In this document: in pieces, positions 28,794-37,620 of the stretch
How positions within the stretch are numbered: position 1 is the stretch's first letter
Layout of the letters: each line of letters opens with the position of its first letter
Source of the DNA: an uncultured Chloroflexus sp.
Lineage (GTDB): Bacteria > Chloroflexota > Chloroflexia > Chloroflexales > Chloroflexaceae
NCBI RefSeq assembly: GCF_937129525.1
Contig: NZ_CAKZNK010000079.1
Location: forward strand, 1 to 64,000
Direction: 5' to 3'
DNA length: 64,000 bases
Made by a program: the position numbers and the translations under genes
Notes under the pieces: model-generated
Told to the model about the DNA's origin: nothing
Databases searched by the model: none
Seen by the model: only the letters and a program-made list of their open reading frames with translations

Positions 28794-29755
28794 GCCTTCC
28801 TCCTCCGGTTGAGAAATTCGCTCAACGCGCGCGCGGCTGCTTGCTGTTCTTCTTCTGGTGTCAATGGCTTAAGCGCGTCAAGAGCGGCAGTCATCTCATA
28901 ATCTGCCGTCCAACCCAAAACCCGGCAAGCGCGTTGTGGATCAATCGTGCAGCGATAGCGTAGATAATCAACCTCAAACGGCCATCCTGGCGGAGGCTGG
29001 TTATTAAAGAGTGGACCGAGGGCCGGGACTGGCTGTCGTCCGAGGCGTCGAATCACCTGACTCAAAGGCAGCGGGTGTTCAGGCGCAATGTTAAACGCCC
29101 CGCCCGCTGATTGATCGACAGCCGCAAGCACAGCTTTGGCAGCATCATCAACATGCAGCAACTGGATCATTGGATCAAAGCCGAATAACATTTGGGGCGA
29201 TAGCGAACTCAGATATTGCATCACCGGATCGTCTGGCGCGAGTATCGGCACACAACGCAGAAGTGTCACCGTGATCTGTGGATGGCGCGCGGCAAAATCG
29301 GCTACAATCTGCTCTACTTCAGCCAGCGTGCGCAATAAACCCCGAGTATGCTGCGTTTTGATCGGACGATCCTCGCTGATCAACAGTGGATTGAGCGGAC
29401 TTGCGCCATAGATCCATCCGTGGCTACGCGCCACAATGTGGCGCACACCGGCTGCCCGACAGGCTCCCAGCAACTCCATCGTTCCGATCACATTATGCTG
29501 CACTGTCGTCTCGTGATCGGGTAGCGCTTCATTGAAGCCGAGCAGGTCGAAATGCACCACGGTCTCGATCGCTGCAGTGCGCAGCAATTCCAGCCATTGT
29601 TTGCGATCGAGGCGCGCAGTTAGCCATTCGGCACAGCCAATTGGTCCCGCTGGCGGATGTCTCCCGACTACGATCGTATCGTGCTGCTGACTCAGCAATT
29701 GCGCCGCGCGAACGCTCAACTGCCCGGTCGCGCCATTGATCAACACTCGCGTCAT
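28790..29755 (-). CDS. NAD-dependent epimerase/dehydratase family protein
   Basis: A 321-residue short-chain dehydrogenase relative. VLINGATGQLSVRAAQLL is a modified glycine motif (GATGQLS rather than GGAGFIG). The usual YxxxK is not obvious: the expected position reads SHGWIYGASPLNP, so catalysis may be lost or altered. FNIAPEHPLPLSQVIRRLG resembles the substrate-binding region of extended SDRs. Coupled by ATGA overlaps both to the Doc-like gene upstream and to the acyltransferase gene downstream, so it probably acts in lipid or envelope metabolism with the latter. Substrate unknown. Confidence 0.8.
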   Translation of the reverse strand: MTRVLINGATGQLSVRAAQLLSQQHDTIVVGRHPPAGPIGCAEWLTARLDRKQWLELLRTAAIETVVHFDLLGFNEALPDHETTVQHNVIGTMELLGACRAAGVRHIVARSHGWIYGASPLNPLLISEDRPIKTQHTRGLLRTLAEVEQIVADFAARHPQITVTLLRCVPILAPDDPVMQYLSSLSPQMLFGFDPMIQLLHVDDAAKAVLAAVDQSAGGAFNIAPEHPLPLSQVIRRLGRQPVPALGPLFNNQPPPGWPFEVDYLRYRCTIDPQRACRVLGWTADYEMTAALDALKPLTPEEEQQAAARALSEFLNRRRKA

Positions 29756-30168
29756 GGCACTCTTTCCACATTTTCGCGCAACCAGCGCTCAAGTTCTTCC
29801 CGATCCATATCGCCGTGACTCAATGCGCGAAAGACCCAGCCGATTTCGTCAGGCCCGACTTCAGGCCGCAAACCTGCTCCATTGATAGCCAGAAAGCGCA
29901 AGAGACAGAAAAAAGCGGTTGCTTCATTGGCAGCGTTGAAAGGATGATGCTTGACAATCATAAAGGTTAACACTGCCGCCTTACTGCACAGATCCGGGTA
30001 GAGTTCCGAGCCAAAAAAGATCTGGCGTGGCGCTTGCAAGGCCATTTGCAGACGATCCTGACTCTTGATTCCCAGCAATCCACCATACCGCTCGATCACA
30101 AACGTATGCAGATCGAGCAGGTCGTCCTGGGAAAGGTAGACTATCGGCGTCGTTTCCTCGTCTAGCAT
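29752..30168 (-). CDS. Doc-family (Fic-fold) protein with degenerate active site
   Basis: A 138-residue death-on-curing relative. YLSQDDLLDLHTFVIERYGGLLGIKSQDRLQMALQAP is the classic Doc N-terminus. In Doc toxins the Fic motif reads HxFxDANKRTA and the enzyme phosphorylates EF-Tu. Here residues 75-85 read HPFNAANEATA, so the histidine, phenylalanine and asparagine remain but the acidic residue, the lysine and the arginine are replaced. Activity is therefore doubtful or changed. An AbrB-like antitoxin gene stands 93 bases upstream in the usual antitoxin-toxin order. Confidence 0.85.
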   Translation of the reverse strand: MLDEETTPIVYLSQDDLLDLHTFVIERYGGLLGIKSQDRLQMALQAPRQIFFGSELYPDLCSKAAVLTFMIVKHHPFNAANEATAFFCLLRFLAINGAGLRPEVGPDEIGWVFRALSHGDMDREELERWLRENVERVP

Positions 30169-30261
30169 GACGTGTATCCGATCGACTTGCGCTTGTCTGG
30201 CGGCGTTTGATCAGAATGAGCCACCGGCAAGCGCAATGCCATCATCAAGGTACCCGTCTGA

Positions 30262-30477
30262 TCAAATCCCGACAATCTGCCGAAAGGCCCGATCATACTG
30301 ATCGCACATGGCTTCAGCCCACGCGCGCAGATGTGGACTCATTGGCCGACGGATGAGCAACTCGCGTTCGGTAAAAACCAGCTCGACAACTTCTTCTTCC
30401 CCAAGCCCGATTGCCTCAATCCAGCGCTGCACCACCGCCGGCAAACTTTCGCGCTCGACCGTAAACGAGCGGGGCAT
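30262..30477 (-). CDS. AbrB/SpoVT-like antitoxin candidate
   Basis: A 71-residue protein starting at the ATG at 30477, which is preceded by an excellent AAAGGAGG; the frame extends 31 more codons without a better start. SLPAVVQRWIEAIGLGEEE then VVELVFTERELLIRRP follows the pattern of a swapped-hairpin DNA-binding domain (leucine-proline helix, GL-x-x-G-type turn, then two short strands). The C-terminal 25 residues (HLRAWAEAMCDQYDRAFRQ) would be the toxin-binding helix. Placed directly upstream of the Doc-like gene. Antitoxin identity is inferred from layout plus a weak sequence resemblance. Confidence 0.6.
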   Translation of the reverse strand: MPRSFTVERESLPAVVQRWIEAIGLGEEEVVELVFTERELLIRRPMSPHLRAWAEAMCDQYDRAFRQIVGI

Positions 30478-30537
30478 AGGCGCCTCCTTTCCGATCTCGG
30501 TTTGCCAGCACCGAACAATCGATTCCGAAGTCTGCCT

Positions 30538-30568
30538 GATTATGAGGCTGGTCGGCAGCCCCATAATC
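30538..30568. promoter_or_regulatory. Inverted repeat upstream of the toxin-antitoxin pair, candidate operator
   Basis: Arms of 13 bases (30538-30550 and 30556-30568), ending in GATTATG/CATAATC, surround GTCGG with one central mismatch that is a G-T wobble in the minus-strand RNA. It lies about 60 bases before the antitoxin start, where autoregulatory operators of such modules are expected. Confidence 0.4.
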
Positions 30569-30640
30569 ACATCTTTCGCTCAACCAGCCGCTGCGCCATC
30601 TATGCAACAGAAGCGACAGGTAAGATGTTGCGCTAGCGAA

Positions 30641-30673
30641 CAGTCGCGTCGAACTGGATCTCCGACGCGACTG
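30641..30673 (-). terminator. Hairpin after lysS
   Basis: 11-bp arms CAGTCGCGTCG/CGACGCGACTG with an 11-base loop begin 7 bases beyond the lysS stop. No T-run follows; likely a terminator or stabiliser of the lysS message. Confidence 0.6.
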
Positions 30674-30679
30674 CCAGAC

Positions 30680-32152
30680 TTAATCGGTTCGCTCCCGCAA
30701 ATGCGGGAAGAGGATCACCTCACGAATCGTGGGCTGATCGGTCAACACCATCACCAAGCGGTCGATACCGATACCGAGACCGCCGGTTGGCGGCATACCG
30801 TAGCGCAACGCATTGATAAAATCTTCGTCCATCTGATGCGCCTCTTCATCGCCGGCAGCGAAAGCGCGCAACTGTTCACGGAAACGCTCTTCCTGGTCGA
30901 ACGGATCATTCAATTCGGTAAAGGCGTTACCGATCTCCATACCGGCGATGAAGGCTTCAAACCGTTCGGCAAAATCAGGCCGCTCAGGAATCCGCTTGGC
31001 GAGGGGCGACATCGCCACCGGGTAATCGATCACAAATGTTGGTCGGACGAGATGGGGCTGCACAAACTCTGAGAAGAGTTCGTCAACCTGTTTTGCCCAC
31101 GACGCCTTGCGATCAACGCGCAACCCGCGTTCGGCAATCGCAGCATGCAACGAGGTCAGGTCGGTATGACGGGTAATATCGATCCCGGTCCGTTCGGCAA
31201 TCGCCTCAGCCATCGTGATACGGGGCCAGGGTGGCCGAAAATCCAGTTCACGACCCTGGTATGTGATCGTCAGCGTGCCATGCACAGCCAGACAAATCTC
31301 ACCCAGCATCTCTTCGACCAGTGCCATCATCGCGTGGTAATCAGCATACGCCTGATAGCACTCCATCATTGTAAACTCAGGGTTGTGCGAGCGATCAACC
31401 CCCTCATTGCGAAAGTTTTTGCCGATCTCGTAGACACCGGGAAAGCCACCGACGATCAAGCGCTTGAGGTAGAGTTCGGTCGCGATGCGCAGGTAAAGAT
31501 TCTGGCCAAGCGCATTATGATAAGTAGTAAAAGGGCGCGCAGCCGCGCCGCCGTAGAGTGGCTGCAACACCGGCGTCTCAACTTCGAGAAAGCCGCGTTC
31601 GTCAAGCGCGCGCCGCATCGTTGTGATGATCCGGGCCCGGGCGCGGAACACATCGCGTCGCTCTCGATTTACGATGAGATCGAGATAGCGCTGGCGATGA
31701 CGCTCTTCGACATCCTGTAGACCGGCCCACTTCTCAGGCGGGGGGTTAATCGCTTTCGCCAGAACGCGCAGCTCGCGGACAAAGAGCGAACGTTCACCAG
31801 TTTTGGTGCGACGAAGGGTACCGGTAGCCTGAACAATATCAAAGGTGTCGATCTGATCACGGAAGCGTTCAAACCACTCATCGCCGACATCAGCCCGGCT
31901 CAGCCAGAGCTGGATCTCGCCGCTCCCATCTTCGATATGGGCAAAGGCAATCTTCCCCATAACCCGACGCGCGCCGATAATGCGACCGGCCAGGGTGATC
32001 GTCGTTTCTCGAGCAACCAGATTGTCAAACGCGGCCAGTGCTGCGCCGATCGTATGACTACGCTGGCAGCGCGGCGGAAAGGGATCGATACCGGCAGCGC
32101 GCAACTGTTCCAGCTTGGCGGCGCGCTGGGCTTGCAGGTCGGTTAATTCCAT
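30680..32152 (-). CDS. lysS: Lysyl-tRNA synthetase, class II
   Basis: A 490-residue class-II enzyme that charges tRNA-Lys. The N-terminal OB-fold anticodon domain includes [30 protein letters not shown]. The catalytic core has motif 2 ([25 protein letters not shown]) and motif 3 ([14 protein letters not shown], then VILFPHLR). The start is taken as the ATG at 32152; a TTG four codons earlier is possible. It lies downstream of greA but beyond an intrinsic terminator and has its own -10. Confidence 0.95.
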   Translation of the reverse strand: MELTDLQAQRAAKLEQLRAAGIDPFPPRCQRSHTIGAALAAFDNLVARETTITLAGRIIGARRVMGKIAFAHIEDGSGEIQLWLSRADVGDEWFERFRDQIDTFDIVQATGTLRRTKTGERSLFVRELRVLAKAINPPPEKWAGLQDVEERHRQRYLDLIVNRERRDVFRARARIITTMRRALDERGFLEVETPVLQPLYGGAAARPFTTYHNALGQNLYLRIATELYLKRLIVGGFPGVYEIGKNFRNEGVDRSHNPEFTMMECYQAYADYHAMMALVEEMLGEICLAVHGTLTITYQGRELDFRPPWPRITMAEAIAERTGIDITRHTDLTSLHAAIAERGLRVDRKASWAKQVDELFSEFVQPHLVRPTFVIDYPVAMSPLAKRIPERPDFAERFEAFIAGMEIGNAFTELNDPFDQEERFREQLRAFAAGDEEAHQMDEDFINALRYGMPPTGGLGIGIDRLVMVLTDQPTIREVILFPHLRERTD

Positions 32153-32211
32153 AGTCGTCAACAAACAATTGTATTGCCGGCCTATGCCGTCGATGCCGGC
32201 ACCCTTTCCCC

Positions 32212-32241
32212 ATTATACTGGAAAATGCAATGACCCTGGAA
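32212..32241 (-). promoter_or_regulatory. lysS promoter candidate
   Basis: Perfect TATAAT (minus strand, 32212-32217) with a modest TTCCAG 18 bases upstream (32236-32241). It lies between the greA terminator and lysS and gives a leader of about 50 bases. Confidence 0.5.
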
Positions 32242-32319
32242 CATGCCTGGCGTCGAATAATCTCGTCTGAGACAGTATCATTGCTTGCGCGCAACAGAGC
32301 ACGAAAACCATTTCTTAAC

Positions 32320-32350
32320 AAAGAAAAGGGCGACAAACATGTCGCCCTTT
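32320..32350 (-). terminator. Intrinsic terminator of greA
   Basis: 11-bp perfect stem AAAGGGCGACA/TGTCGCCCTTT (32325-32335 and 32340-32350) with a 4-base loop, followed on the minus strand by TTTTCTTTG. This is a textbook intrinsic terminator 36 bases after the greA stop. Confidence 0.9.
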
Positions 32351-32385
32351 CCGCGTTATCAAGAGGCTTTCTTGAGAGACAAGCG

Positions 32386-32859
32386 CTAACGAACTTTGAG
32401 AATGGTGAGCTTCATCACGCCAGAAGGGGTGTGAACCGTCACCTTATTGCGGGCACGTTTGCCGAGCAGGGCAGCGCCTAATGGCGACTCATTCGAGATG
32501 CGACCCTGGCGAGGATTGGCTTCGGCGCTGCCGACAATCGTCCAGGTCTCTTCGGTGCCATCATCTTCGAAGCGCACAGTTACCGACGAACCGACACGAA
32601 CCTCGCCATTGCTCGCCTGATCTTCATCTATCAGTTCGGCCCGCGAGAGCAAATGTTTCAGTTCGCGAATACGACCTTCCAGCAACGCCTGCGCTTTCTT
32701 TGCATCTTCGTATTCACCGCTCTCAGAGATGTCACCTAATTCTTTGGCCGCAGCAATCCGCTCGGCGATTTGCTTGCGCTCGACAGTCATCAAATGCTCA
32801 AGCTCCGCTTCGAGACGGGCGCGACCTTCGCGAGTCAGGTATGTCGGCTTGTCTGTCAT
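32386..32859 (-). CDS. greA: Transcription elongation factor GreA
   Basis: A 157-residue factor (E. coli 158) that enters the RNA polymerase secondary channel and triggers cleavage of backtracked transcripts. The N-terminal coiled coil carries the tip residues in KELGDISESGEYEDAKKAQ (the Asp and Glu of the canonical GDLSEN motif are kept). The C-terminal FKBP-like domain contains TWTIVGSAEANPRQGRISNESPLGAALLGK. The start at 32859 has GAGG 8 bases before it. The gene has its own promoter, a leader hairpin and a terminator, so it is a monocistronic unit. Confidence 0.95.
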   Translation of the reverse strand: MTDKPTYLTREGRARLEAELEHLMTVERKQIAERIAAAKELGDISESGEYEDAKKAQALLEGRIRELKHLLSRAELIDEDQASNGEVRVGSSVTVRFEDDGTEETWTIVGSAEANPRQGRISNESPLGAALLGKRARNKVTVHTPSGVMKLTILKVR

Positions 32860-32919
32860 CACTCTTGCCTCTACACTGCCCCGGCGATACCGATGATCCA
32901 CCGGGAAACCGCAATATAA

Positions 32920-32949
32920 AAAGAATAACTGAGAGCGCATCTCTCAGTT
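32920..32949 (-). terminator. Terminator-like hairpin in the greA leader
   Basis: Perfect 9-bp stem AACTGAGAG/CTCTCAGTT (32927-32949, 5-base loop), followed on the minus strand by ATTCTTTTTATA. It lies about 35 bases after the predicted greA start site and 68 before the greA ATG, so it would attenuate greA and release a short leader RNA. Confidence 0.7.
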
Positions 32950-32990
32950 GTGGGTGGAGGCTACCTTCATCTGAGCCAGACCCTAGCACA

Positions 32991-33019
32991 ATTATATGGG
33001 GTCACAGGCAATTTGTAAA
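32991..33019 (-). promoter_or_regulatory. greA promoter
   Basis: Minus strand TTTACA (33014-33019), 17-base spacer, TATAAT (32991-32996). Predicted start near 32984, giving a leader of about 125 bases containing the attenuator-like hairpin. Divergent from the ftsK promoter. Confidence 0.75.
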
Positions 33020-33058
33020 GACGGTTCCTCGCCCAACTCGAAAATACTCGCACAGATA

Positions 33059-33067
33059 TGCTATAAT
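33059..33067 (+). promoter_or_regulatory. ftsK extended -10 promoter
   Basis: TGCTATAAT (33059-33067) is an extended -10 with perfect TATAAT; no good -35 is present. Start near 33074, about 30 bases before ftsK. Confidence 0.5.
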
Positions 33068-33105
33068 CGAAGAGCGGATGGCACGCATCAGGCAGTAGAT
33101 ACCTT

Positions 33106-35448
33106 ATGGCTTCACGCGGCGGCAAAAAATCAGCAGGTAACCGGCGCGCTGCCGGCAGTCACAGCCGAAAGAGCAGCGCGAAGTCGGACTGGAAGGTCGC
33201 ATTGCGGCCTGAACATCAGCGCGAGCTATTTGCGTTAGGGCTGATCCTGGTCGCGACGATTACCATTATCTTTGTGCTCACCAGCGAGGCCGGCGAGCTA
33301 GGGCGCATCTACCTTAACGGGGTGCGCGCGCTGTTTGGCGCCGGCATCTTTTTTGTGCCGCTCACGCTGTTTTTGATCGGAATTGCCATCCTCTGGCAAG
33401 AGCGAATGAGCGACGCCAGTCTGAGCGGCGCGAATGTGCTGGGCACAACGCTCGTGCTGTTATCAATGCTTGGCCTGCTCGAAGTGCCGGTACACGACAT
33501 CCTGATCGCCGATCGGATGAATGAAGGTGGCGGTTTCATCGGCTACTGGCTGTTCGAACTCTTGCAGGTAGCAATCGGATCCATCGCCGCAGTGGTCGTT
33601 ATTTTAGCCATTGGTCTGGCCGGATTGTTGCTCACCTTCAATCTCACCGTGCGCGAGCTTGTGCTGGGTATGACTGAGTGGACAACCTCATTCTGGCAGA
33701 TGCTCTGGAGCGGGCCGCGCCGTCCTGCCGAGCCGGTCAATGCCGATCGACGCGCCGAGCTGATCTTCAGCCCACCGCCCCAACCTGAAAGCGACGATAT
33801 TGTGCCAACCCCGATCGCCGCTCGCCCAACGCGGGCCAGTCTGTTTAAGCGGCCTACTCCTGAATTACCGCCCCCAGCCGCCGAGCCGCTCCCGCCAACC
33901 GTGACGATACCATCAGCGCCGGCATCGAAGCCAGAGCCGGTTCAAGAGGTGGTGCAAGAAGCGCTGGATGGGTTCGAGATCTCACCGGTTCGGCGCGCCT
34001 GGCCATTACCATCACTCGATCTGTTGCTTGAACGCTCAATCGATGGTGGGATTACCGATGAAGAGCGCCGGCTCAAAGCGCGCGTGATTGAAGAGACGCT
34101 GGCCAGCTTTAAAGTTGAAGCGCGCGTCGTTGGCGTCAATACCGGGCCGGCAGTGACCCAGTTTGAATTGCAACCGGCGGTTGGGGTGAAAGTGGCGAAG
34201 ATTATGACGCTCGAACGCGATCTGGCGCTGGCGCTGGCAGCCCAGTCGATCCGAATCGAGGCGCCTATCCCCGGCAAAAATGTAGTTGGCATCGAGATTC
34301 CTAACAGCGCCATCGCGATGGTCTCGCTGCGCGAGGTGCTCGATAGTGAAGAGTATGAACTCCACCGCGGTCGCCTGAAGCTGCCACTCGGCAAGGATGT
34401 CAGCGGCACGCCAATCATCGCCGATCTGACCAAAATGCCGCACCTGCTGGTCGCCGGCGCAACCGGTTCGGGCAAGTCGGTGGCAATTAACGCCTTTCTC
34501 TGTGGGTTGCTGCTCAAACATACCCCCGATGAGCTGAAGCTGATTCTGATCGACCCCAAGATGGTCGAGATGATTGTCTACAATCACATTCCTCATCTGC
34601 TCTCACCGGTTGTCACCGAAGTTGAGCGCGTTGTCCCAACCCTCAAATGGGCAACCCGCGAGATGGAACGGCGCTACAAGATCTTTGCTCGCAATGCCTG
34701 CCGCAATATTGACAGTTACCGTCAACTGGCCCGGAAGCGAGCCGATCTTGAGCCAATGCCCTACATTGTGATTGTGATCGATGAGCTGGCCGATTTGATG
34801 ATGATGGCCGCCGATGAGGTCGAGACCTATATCTGTCGCCTGGCGCAGATGGCCCGCGCCACCGGGATTCATCTCATTATCGCTACGCAACGGCCATCGG
34901 TTGATGTTATCACCGGTCTCATCAAGGCCAACTTCCCTTCGCGGATCGCCTTTGCCGTTACTTCGCAGGTTGATAGCCGGGTGATCCTCGATGTGCCCGG
35001 CGCCGAACATCTGCTAGGGCGCGGCGATATGCTCTACATGGCTGCCGACTCGGCCAAGCTGATCCGCATTCAGGGCACGTATGTCGCCGACCGCGAAGTC
35101 GAGCGCATTGTCGAATTCTGGCGTAAAGCCGCGCCACCTGACCTGACTAAATCAGATGAGCAGAAACCGGGCGACGGCGAGAACCAGTCTACCGCCAGCG
35201 GGGAAGGTTTTCAGCCACCCGCCGAATTCCTCTCGCCTGCCGAGCAAGATGAGCTGCTGCCGCAGGCAATTGCGCTGGTCTCGCAACACCAGCGCGCATC
35301 AGCATCGCTCTTGCAGCGTCGCATGCGCATTGGCTATTCCAAAGCCCAACAGTTGATCGAACTCCTTGAACAACAAGGCTATGTCGGCCCTGCCGATGGT
35401 GGTCGCTCGCGCGAAGTGCTGCGGCGTGATGGATCAGCCCAATCCTGA
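33106..35448 (+). CDS. ftsK: DNA translocase FtsK/SpoIIIE
   Basis: A 780-residue septal DNA pump that clears chromosomes from the division site. The N-terminus has four predicted membrane segments (about 45-190: LFALGLILVATITIIFVL, ALFGAGIFFVPLTLFLIG and following). A proline-rich linker (about 220-285) leads to the motor domain with Walker A at about 449-462 (VAGATGSGKSVAIN). IVIVIDELADLMM is Walker B and IHLIIATQRPSVDVITG follows. The C-terminal gamma winged helix is complete (ASASLLQRRMRIGYSKAQQLI), so it should read polar sequence signals. No clear ribosome-binding site before the ATG. Confidence 0.95.
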   Translation: MASRGGKKSAGNRRAAGSHSRKSSAKSDWKVALRPEHQRELFALGLILVATITIIFVLTSEAGELGRIYLNGVRALFGAGIFFVPLTLFLIGIAILWQERMSDASLSGANVLGTTLVLLSMLGLLEVPVHDILIADRMNEGGGFIGYWLFELLQVAIGSIAAVVVILAIGLAGLLLTFNLTVRELVLGMTEWTTSFWQMLWSGPRRPAEPVNADRRAELIFSPPPQPESDDIVPTPIAARPTRASLFKRPTPELPPPAAEPLPPTVTIPSAPASKPEPVQEVVQEALDGFEISPVRRAWPLPSLDLLLERSIDGGITDEERRLKARVIEETLASFKVEARVVGVNTGPAVTQFELQPAVGVKVAKIMTLERDLALALAAQSIRIEAPIPGKNVVGIEIPNSAIAMVSLREVLDSEEYELHRGRLKLPLGKDVSGTPIIADLTKMPHLLVAGATGSGKSVAINAFLCGLLLKHTPDELKLILIDPKMVEMIVYNHIPHLLSPVVTEVERVVPTLKWATREMERRYKIFARNACRNIDSYRQLARKRADLEPMPYIVIVIDELADLMMMAADEVETYICRLAQMARATGIHLIIATQRPSVDVITGLIKANFPSRIAFAVTSQVDSRVILDVPGAEHLLGRGDMLYMAADSAKLIRIQGTYVADREVERIVEFWRKAAPPDLTKSDEQKPGDGENQSTASGEGFQPPAEFLSPAEQDELLPQAIALVSQHQRASASLLQRRMRIGYSKAQQLIELLEQQGYVGPADGGRSREVLRRDGSAQS

Positions 35449-35610
35449 TCTGTGATACGGGACGGGATGGTTACCGGGCAGTAGCATCGGTGGTGACCAG
35501 ACTCTATAAGATGTGCCCTGACACTGCGAACAGATGCAGATGGTATCTGCAACGTTTGAGCGCAATGGCGCGTCTAAGCGGCAATACATCTCGCTCAGGA
35601 GGCAGTTGCA

Positions 35611-35880
35611 ATGGCGATCGAAGATTTTTATACCGGCGCCCGGCGCATTCTGGCCAATATGCTGGAGGAAACCCCCAAGGCTGACCGCGAGCAATTGCTC
35701 GACGCATATGCTGAGTTGCTCACCCGTTTGCATGCTGAAGAGGCCCATCGCATGCTGACCGAAGTGATCGAAGATGCCCGCACCCGACTCGATGCGCGCC
35801 TCTCACCCGATCCAATTCGGCAAACGATAGCCGGCGTGCAAAGCACCTTGCAGGATCTGTGGAATAGTCTCTGGCGATAA
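35611..35880 (+). CDS. Small protein of unknown function
   Basis: An 89-residue acidic, almost entirely alpha-helical protein without membrane segments or cysteines; the ends read MAIEDFYTGARRIL and LQDLWNSLWR. I do not recognise the family. AGGAGG at 35597-35602 is a strong ribosome-binding site, which together with the clean frame supports a real gene. It follows ftsK by 162 bases in the same direction and may be co-transcribed. A small hairpin (GCAGAT/ATCTGC) lies in the gap. Confidence 0.65.
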   Translation: MAIEDFYTGARRILANMLEETPKADREQLLDAYAELLTRLHAEEAHRMLTEVIEDARTRLDARLSPDPIRQTIAGVQSTLQDLWNSLWR

Positions 35881-36224
35881 CGACCGTAGAGAAAGCAGTA
35901 AGCAGTGCGCTGACTTCCTGCCGCATGGTCACTCGCCGGCCCGTATTCGCCGGTTGAGCCGATATACTCTCATAACCATCCTTCGAGCGCTAATCCGTTG
36001 ACAGAAGACATGTCGATGCGCCGACGGCGATTCGCCAGCGCATTGTGCCGGGTTAAAGACGGAAGGAACGAATAAAACCTCGCGAGCATTAGTCCGGCTG
36101 CCAGTTTCTCGACGATCCCTACCGGCAAATTTGTGCCTGCCGGTGAGCTGACAGTGACAGACTAAAAGGTATCGGAATTAAGCGGTCAAAGCGGTTTCGA
36201 TGATGATAACCACCAGGAGTTTGT
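35881..36224. other. Intergenic region without a recognised gene
   Basis: 344 bases with no plausible coding frame. It contains a TATACT (about 35961) without a matching -35, an isolated TTGACA near 35998, and a hairpin ACCGGCA/TGCCGGT (36121-36144). It may be a structured leader for the peptidase gene, but I could not match it to a known riboswitch. Confidence 0.4.
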
Positions 36225-37436
36225 ATGGCAGTACAAGCTAGCGAAAGGATTGCGAACAATCTCTATCAGGAGAAACTTCACCAGGCCGGAGAATTGCTCA
36301 CCGAACACAACCTTGATCTGTGGCTAATTCTGGTACGGGAAACCTCAGAACACACTGATCCCGCACTGAAGCTGCTCGGCCATTTTTCGCTGACGTGGCC
36401 AACCGCGATCATCCTGACGCGCAGCGGGAGCGCGCTGGCGATCACCGGTTTGGGCGATGATGAAGCGGTGCGCCACGCGGGACTGTTTGACGAGGTACGA
36501 CCCTACACCCAGAGCATCGGCCCCGAACTGTTGCGGGTATTGCAACGCTACGATCCGCAACGAATCGGGATCAACGTCAGTCGGAGCGATGTCAGCGCCG
36601 ATGGTCTAAGTTACGGAATGTACCTTAATCTCTGCGACTATCTGGCAGGCACCCCTTACCGTGAGCGACTGGTTTCGGCAGAACATTTTGTCGCCGCGTT
36701 ACGCAGCCGAAAGACACCGCAAGAAGTAGCGCGGATGCGGGCAGCAGCCGAGTTGAGTATGCGCATCTTTACCGCCGTTGGTGACTTCCTGCATCCCGGC
36801 GTTAGTGAACGAGAGGTAGCGGCATTTGTCCACGCTCAAACGCAGGCTGCCGGCGCAACAACCGCGTGGGATCCGGCCCATTGCCCTGGACTCAACGCCG
36901 GCCCTAATTCACCGTGGGGACACGTTGGCCCGTCGGATGAAATTGTCCGTCCCGGTGAAGTGTTTCACATGGATTTTGGCGTCCAGCTCGACGGTTACTG
37001 CTCGGATCACCAGCGCGTCTGGTATTGCCTGCGACCGGGTGAAAACGCCCCACCAGAGGAGGCACAACATGCGTTCAACGCTGTGAAAGCAGCCATACGC
37101 GCCGCGGCAGCGGCAATTCGGCCCGGCGTGGTAGGCTGGGAAATCGATGCCATTGCCCGCCAGACCATTACCGCTGCCGGCTACCCCGAATACCCGCATG
37201 CGCTTGGCCATCAGGTTGGGCGCGCCGTGCATGACGGCGGCGTCGGCTTTTACCCGCGCTGGGAACGTTACGGCGATAAACCCTACGGCACAATTGATGC
37301 CGGTATGGTATTGACACTTGAACTGGGTGTGCGCACCCGCTACGGCTATATCTCACTCGAAGAAGAGATCCTGGTCACGCCGACCGGCTGTGAATGGATC
37401 GGCCCGCCACAAGAAGAGTTGTGGCTGATCCGGTGA
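36225..37436 (+). CDS. M24-family metallopeptidase (Xaa-Pro aminopeptidase/creatinase type)
   Basis: A 403-residue protein with an N-terminal creatinase-like domain (about 1-170) and a pita-bread catalytic domain. The five metal ligands are visible: D250 (FHMDFG), D261 (YCSDHQR), H329 (ALGHQVG), E366 (LTLELGV) and one of E379-E381 (ISLEEEI). It probably removes N-terminal residues preceding proline, or acts on a related amide, using two Mn or Co ions in the cytoplasm. AGGAG precedes the ATG. Monocistronic by layout, with a strong hairpin after it. Confidence 0.9.
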   Translation: MAVQASERIANNLYQEKLHQAGELLTEHNLDLWLILVRETSEHTDPALKLLGHFSLTWPTAIILTRSGSALAITGLGDDEAVRHAGLFDEVRPYTQSIGPELLRVLQRYDPQRIGINVSRSDVSADGLSYGMYLNLCDYLAGTPYRERLVSAEHFVAALRSRKTPQEVARMRAAAELSMRIFTAVGDFLHPGVSEREVAAFVHAQTQAAGATTAWDPAHCPGLNAGPNSPWGHVGPSDEIVRPGEVFHMDFGVQLDGYCSDHQRVWYCLRPGENAPPEEAQHAFNAVKAAIRAAAAAIRPGVVGWEIDAIARQTITAAGYPEYPHALGHQVGRAVHDGGVGFYPRWERYGDKPYGTIDAGMVLTLELGVRTRYGYISLEEEILVTPTGCEWIGPPQEELWLIR

Positions 37437-37460
37437 AATGGTCGTCATCGCTGGCGGTAG

Positions 37461-37490
37461 CGAAGGGGCGCAGCGCGCTGCGCCCCTTCG
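37461..37490 (+). terminator. Perfect palindrome after the M24 peptidase gene
   Basis: Thirty bases form a perfect inverted repeat with 15-base arms (37461-37475 and 37476-37490; CGAAGGGGCGCAGCG and its complement). It begins 24 bases past the stop. GC-rich, without a T-run. Confidence 0.6.
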
Positions 37491-37620
37491 AACTTCAGGT
37501 CACGGCTATCGTTCGCTGCAGCGCCAACTATCGTGTTGAAACGTTAGATCCTCATAATTAGAGATATTAAGCATATTTAGAGTTATTGAACTATTCCCCG
37601 CTGTCACATGGATTCATTTA

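Noticed and set aside
35881-36224. Possible riboswitch before the M24 peptidase gene
   Set aside because: No conserved core of cobalamin, TPP, SAM, FMN, glycine or c-di-GMP riboswitches could be recognised by eye.
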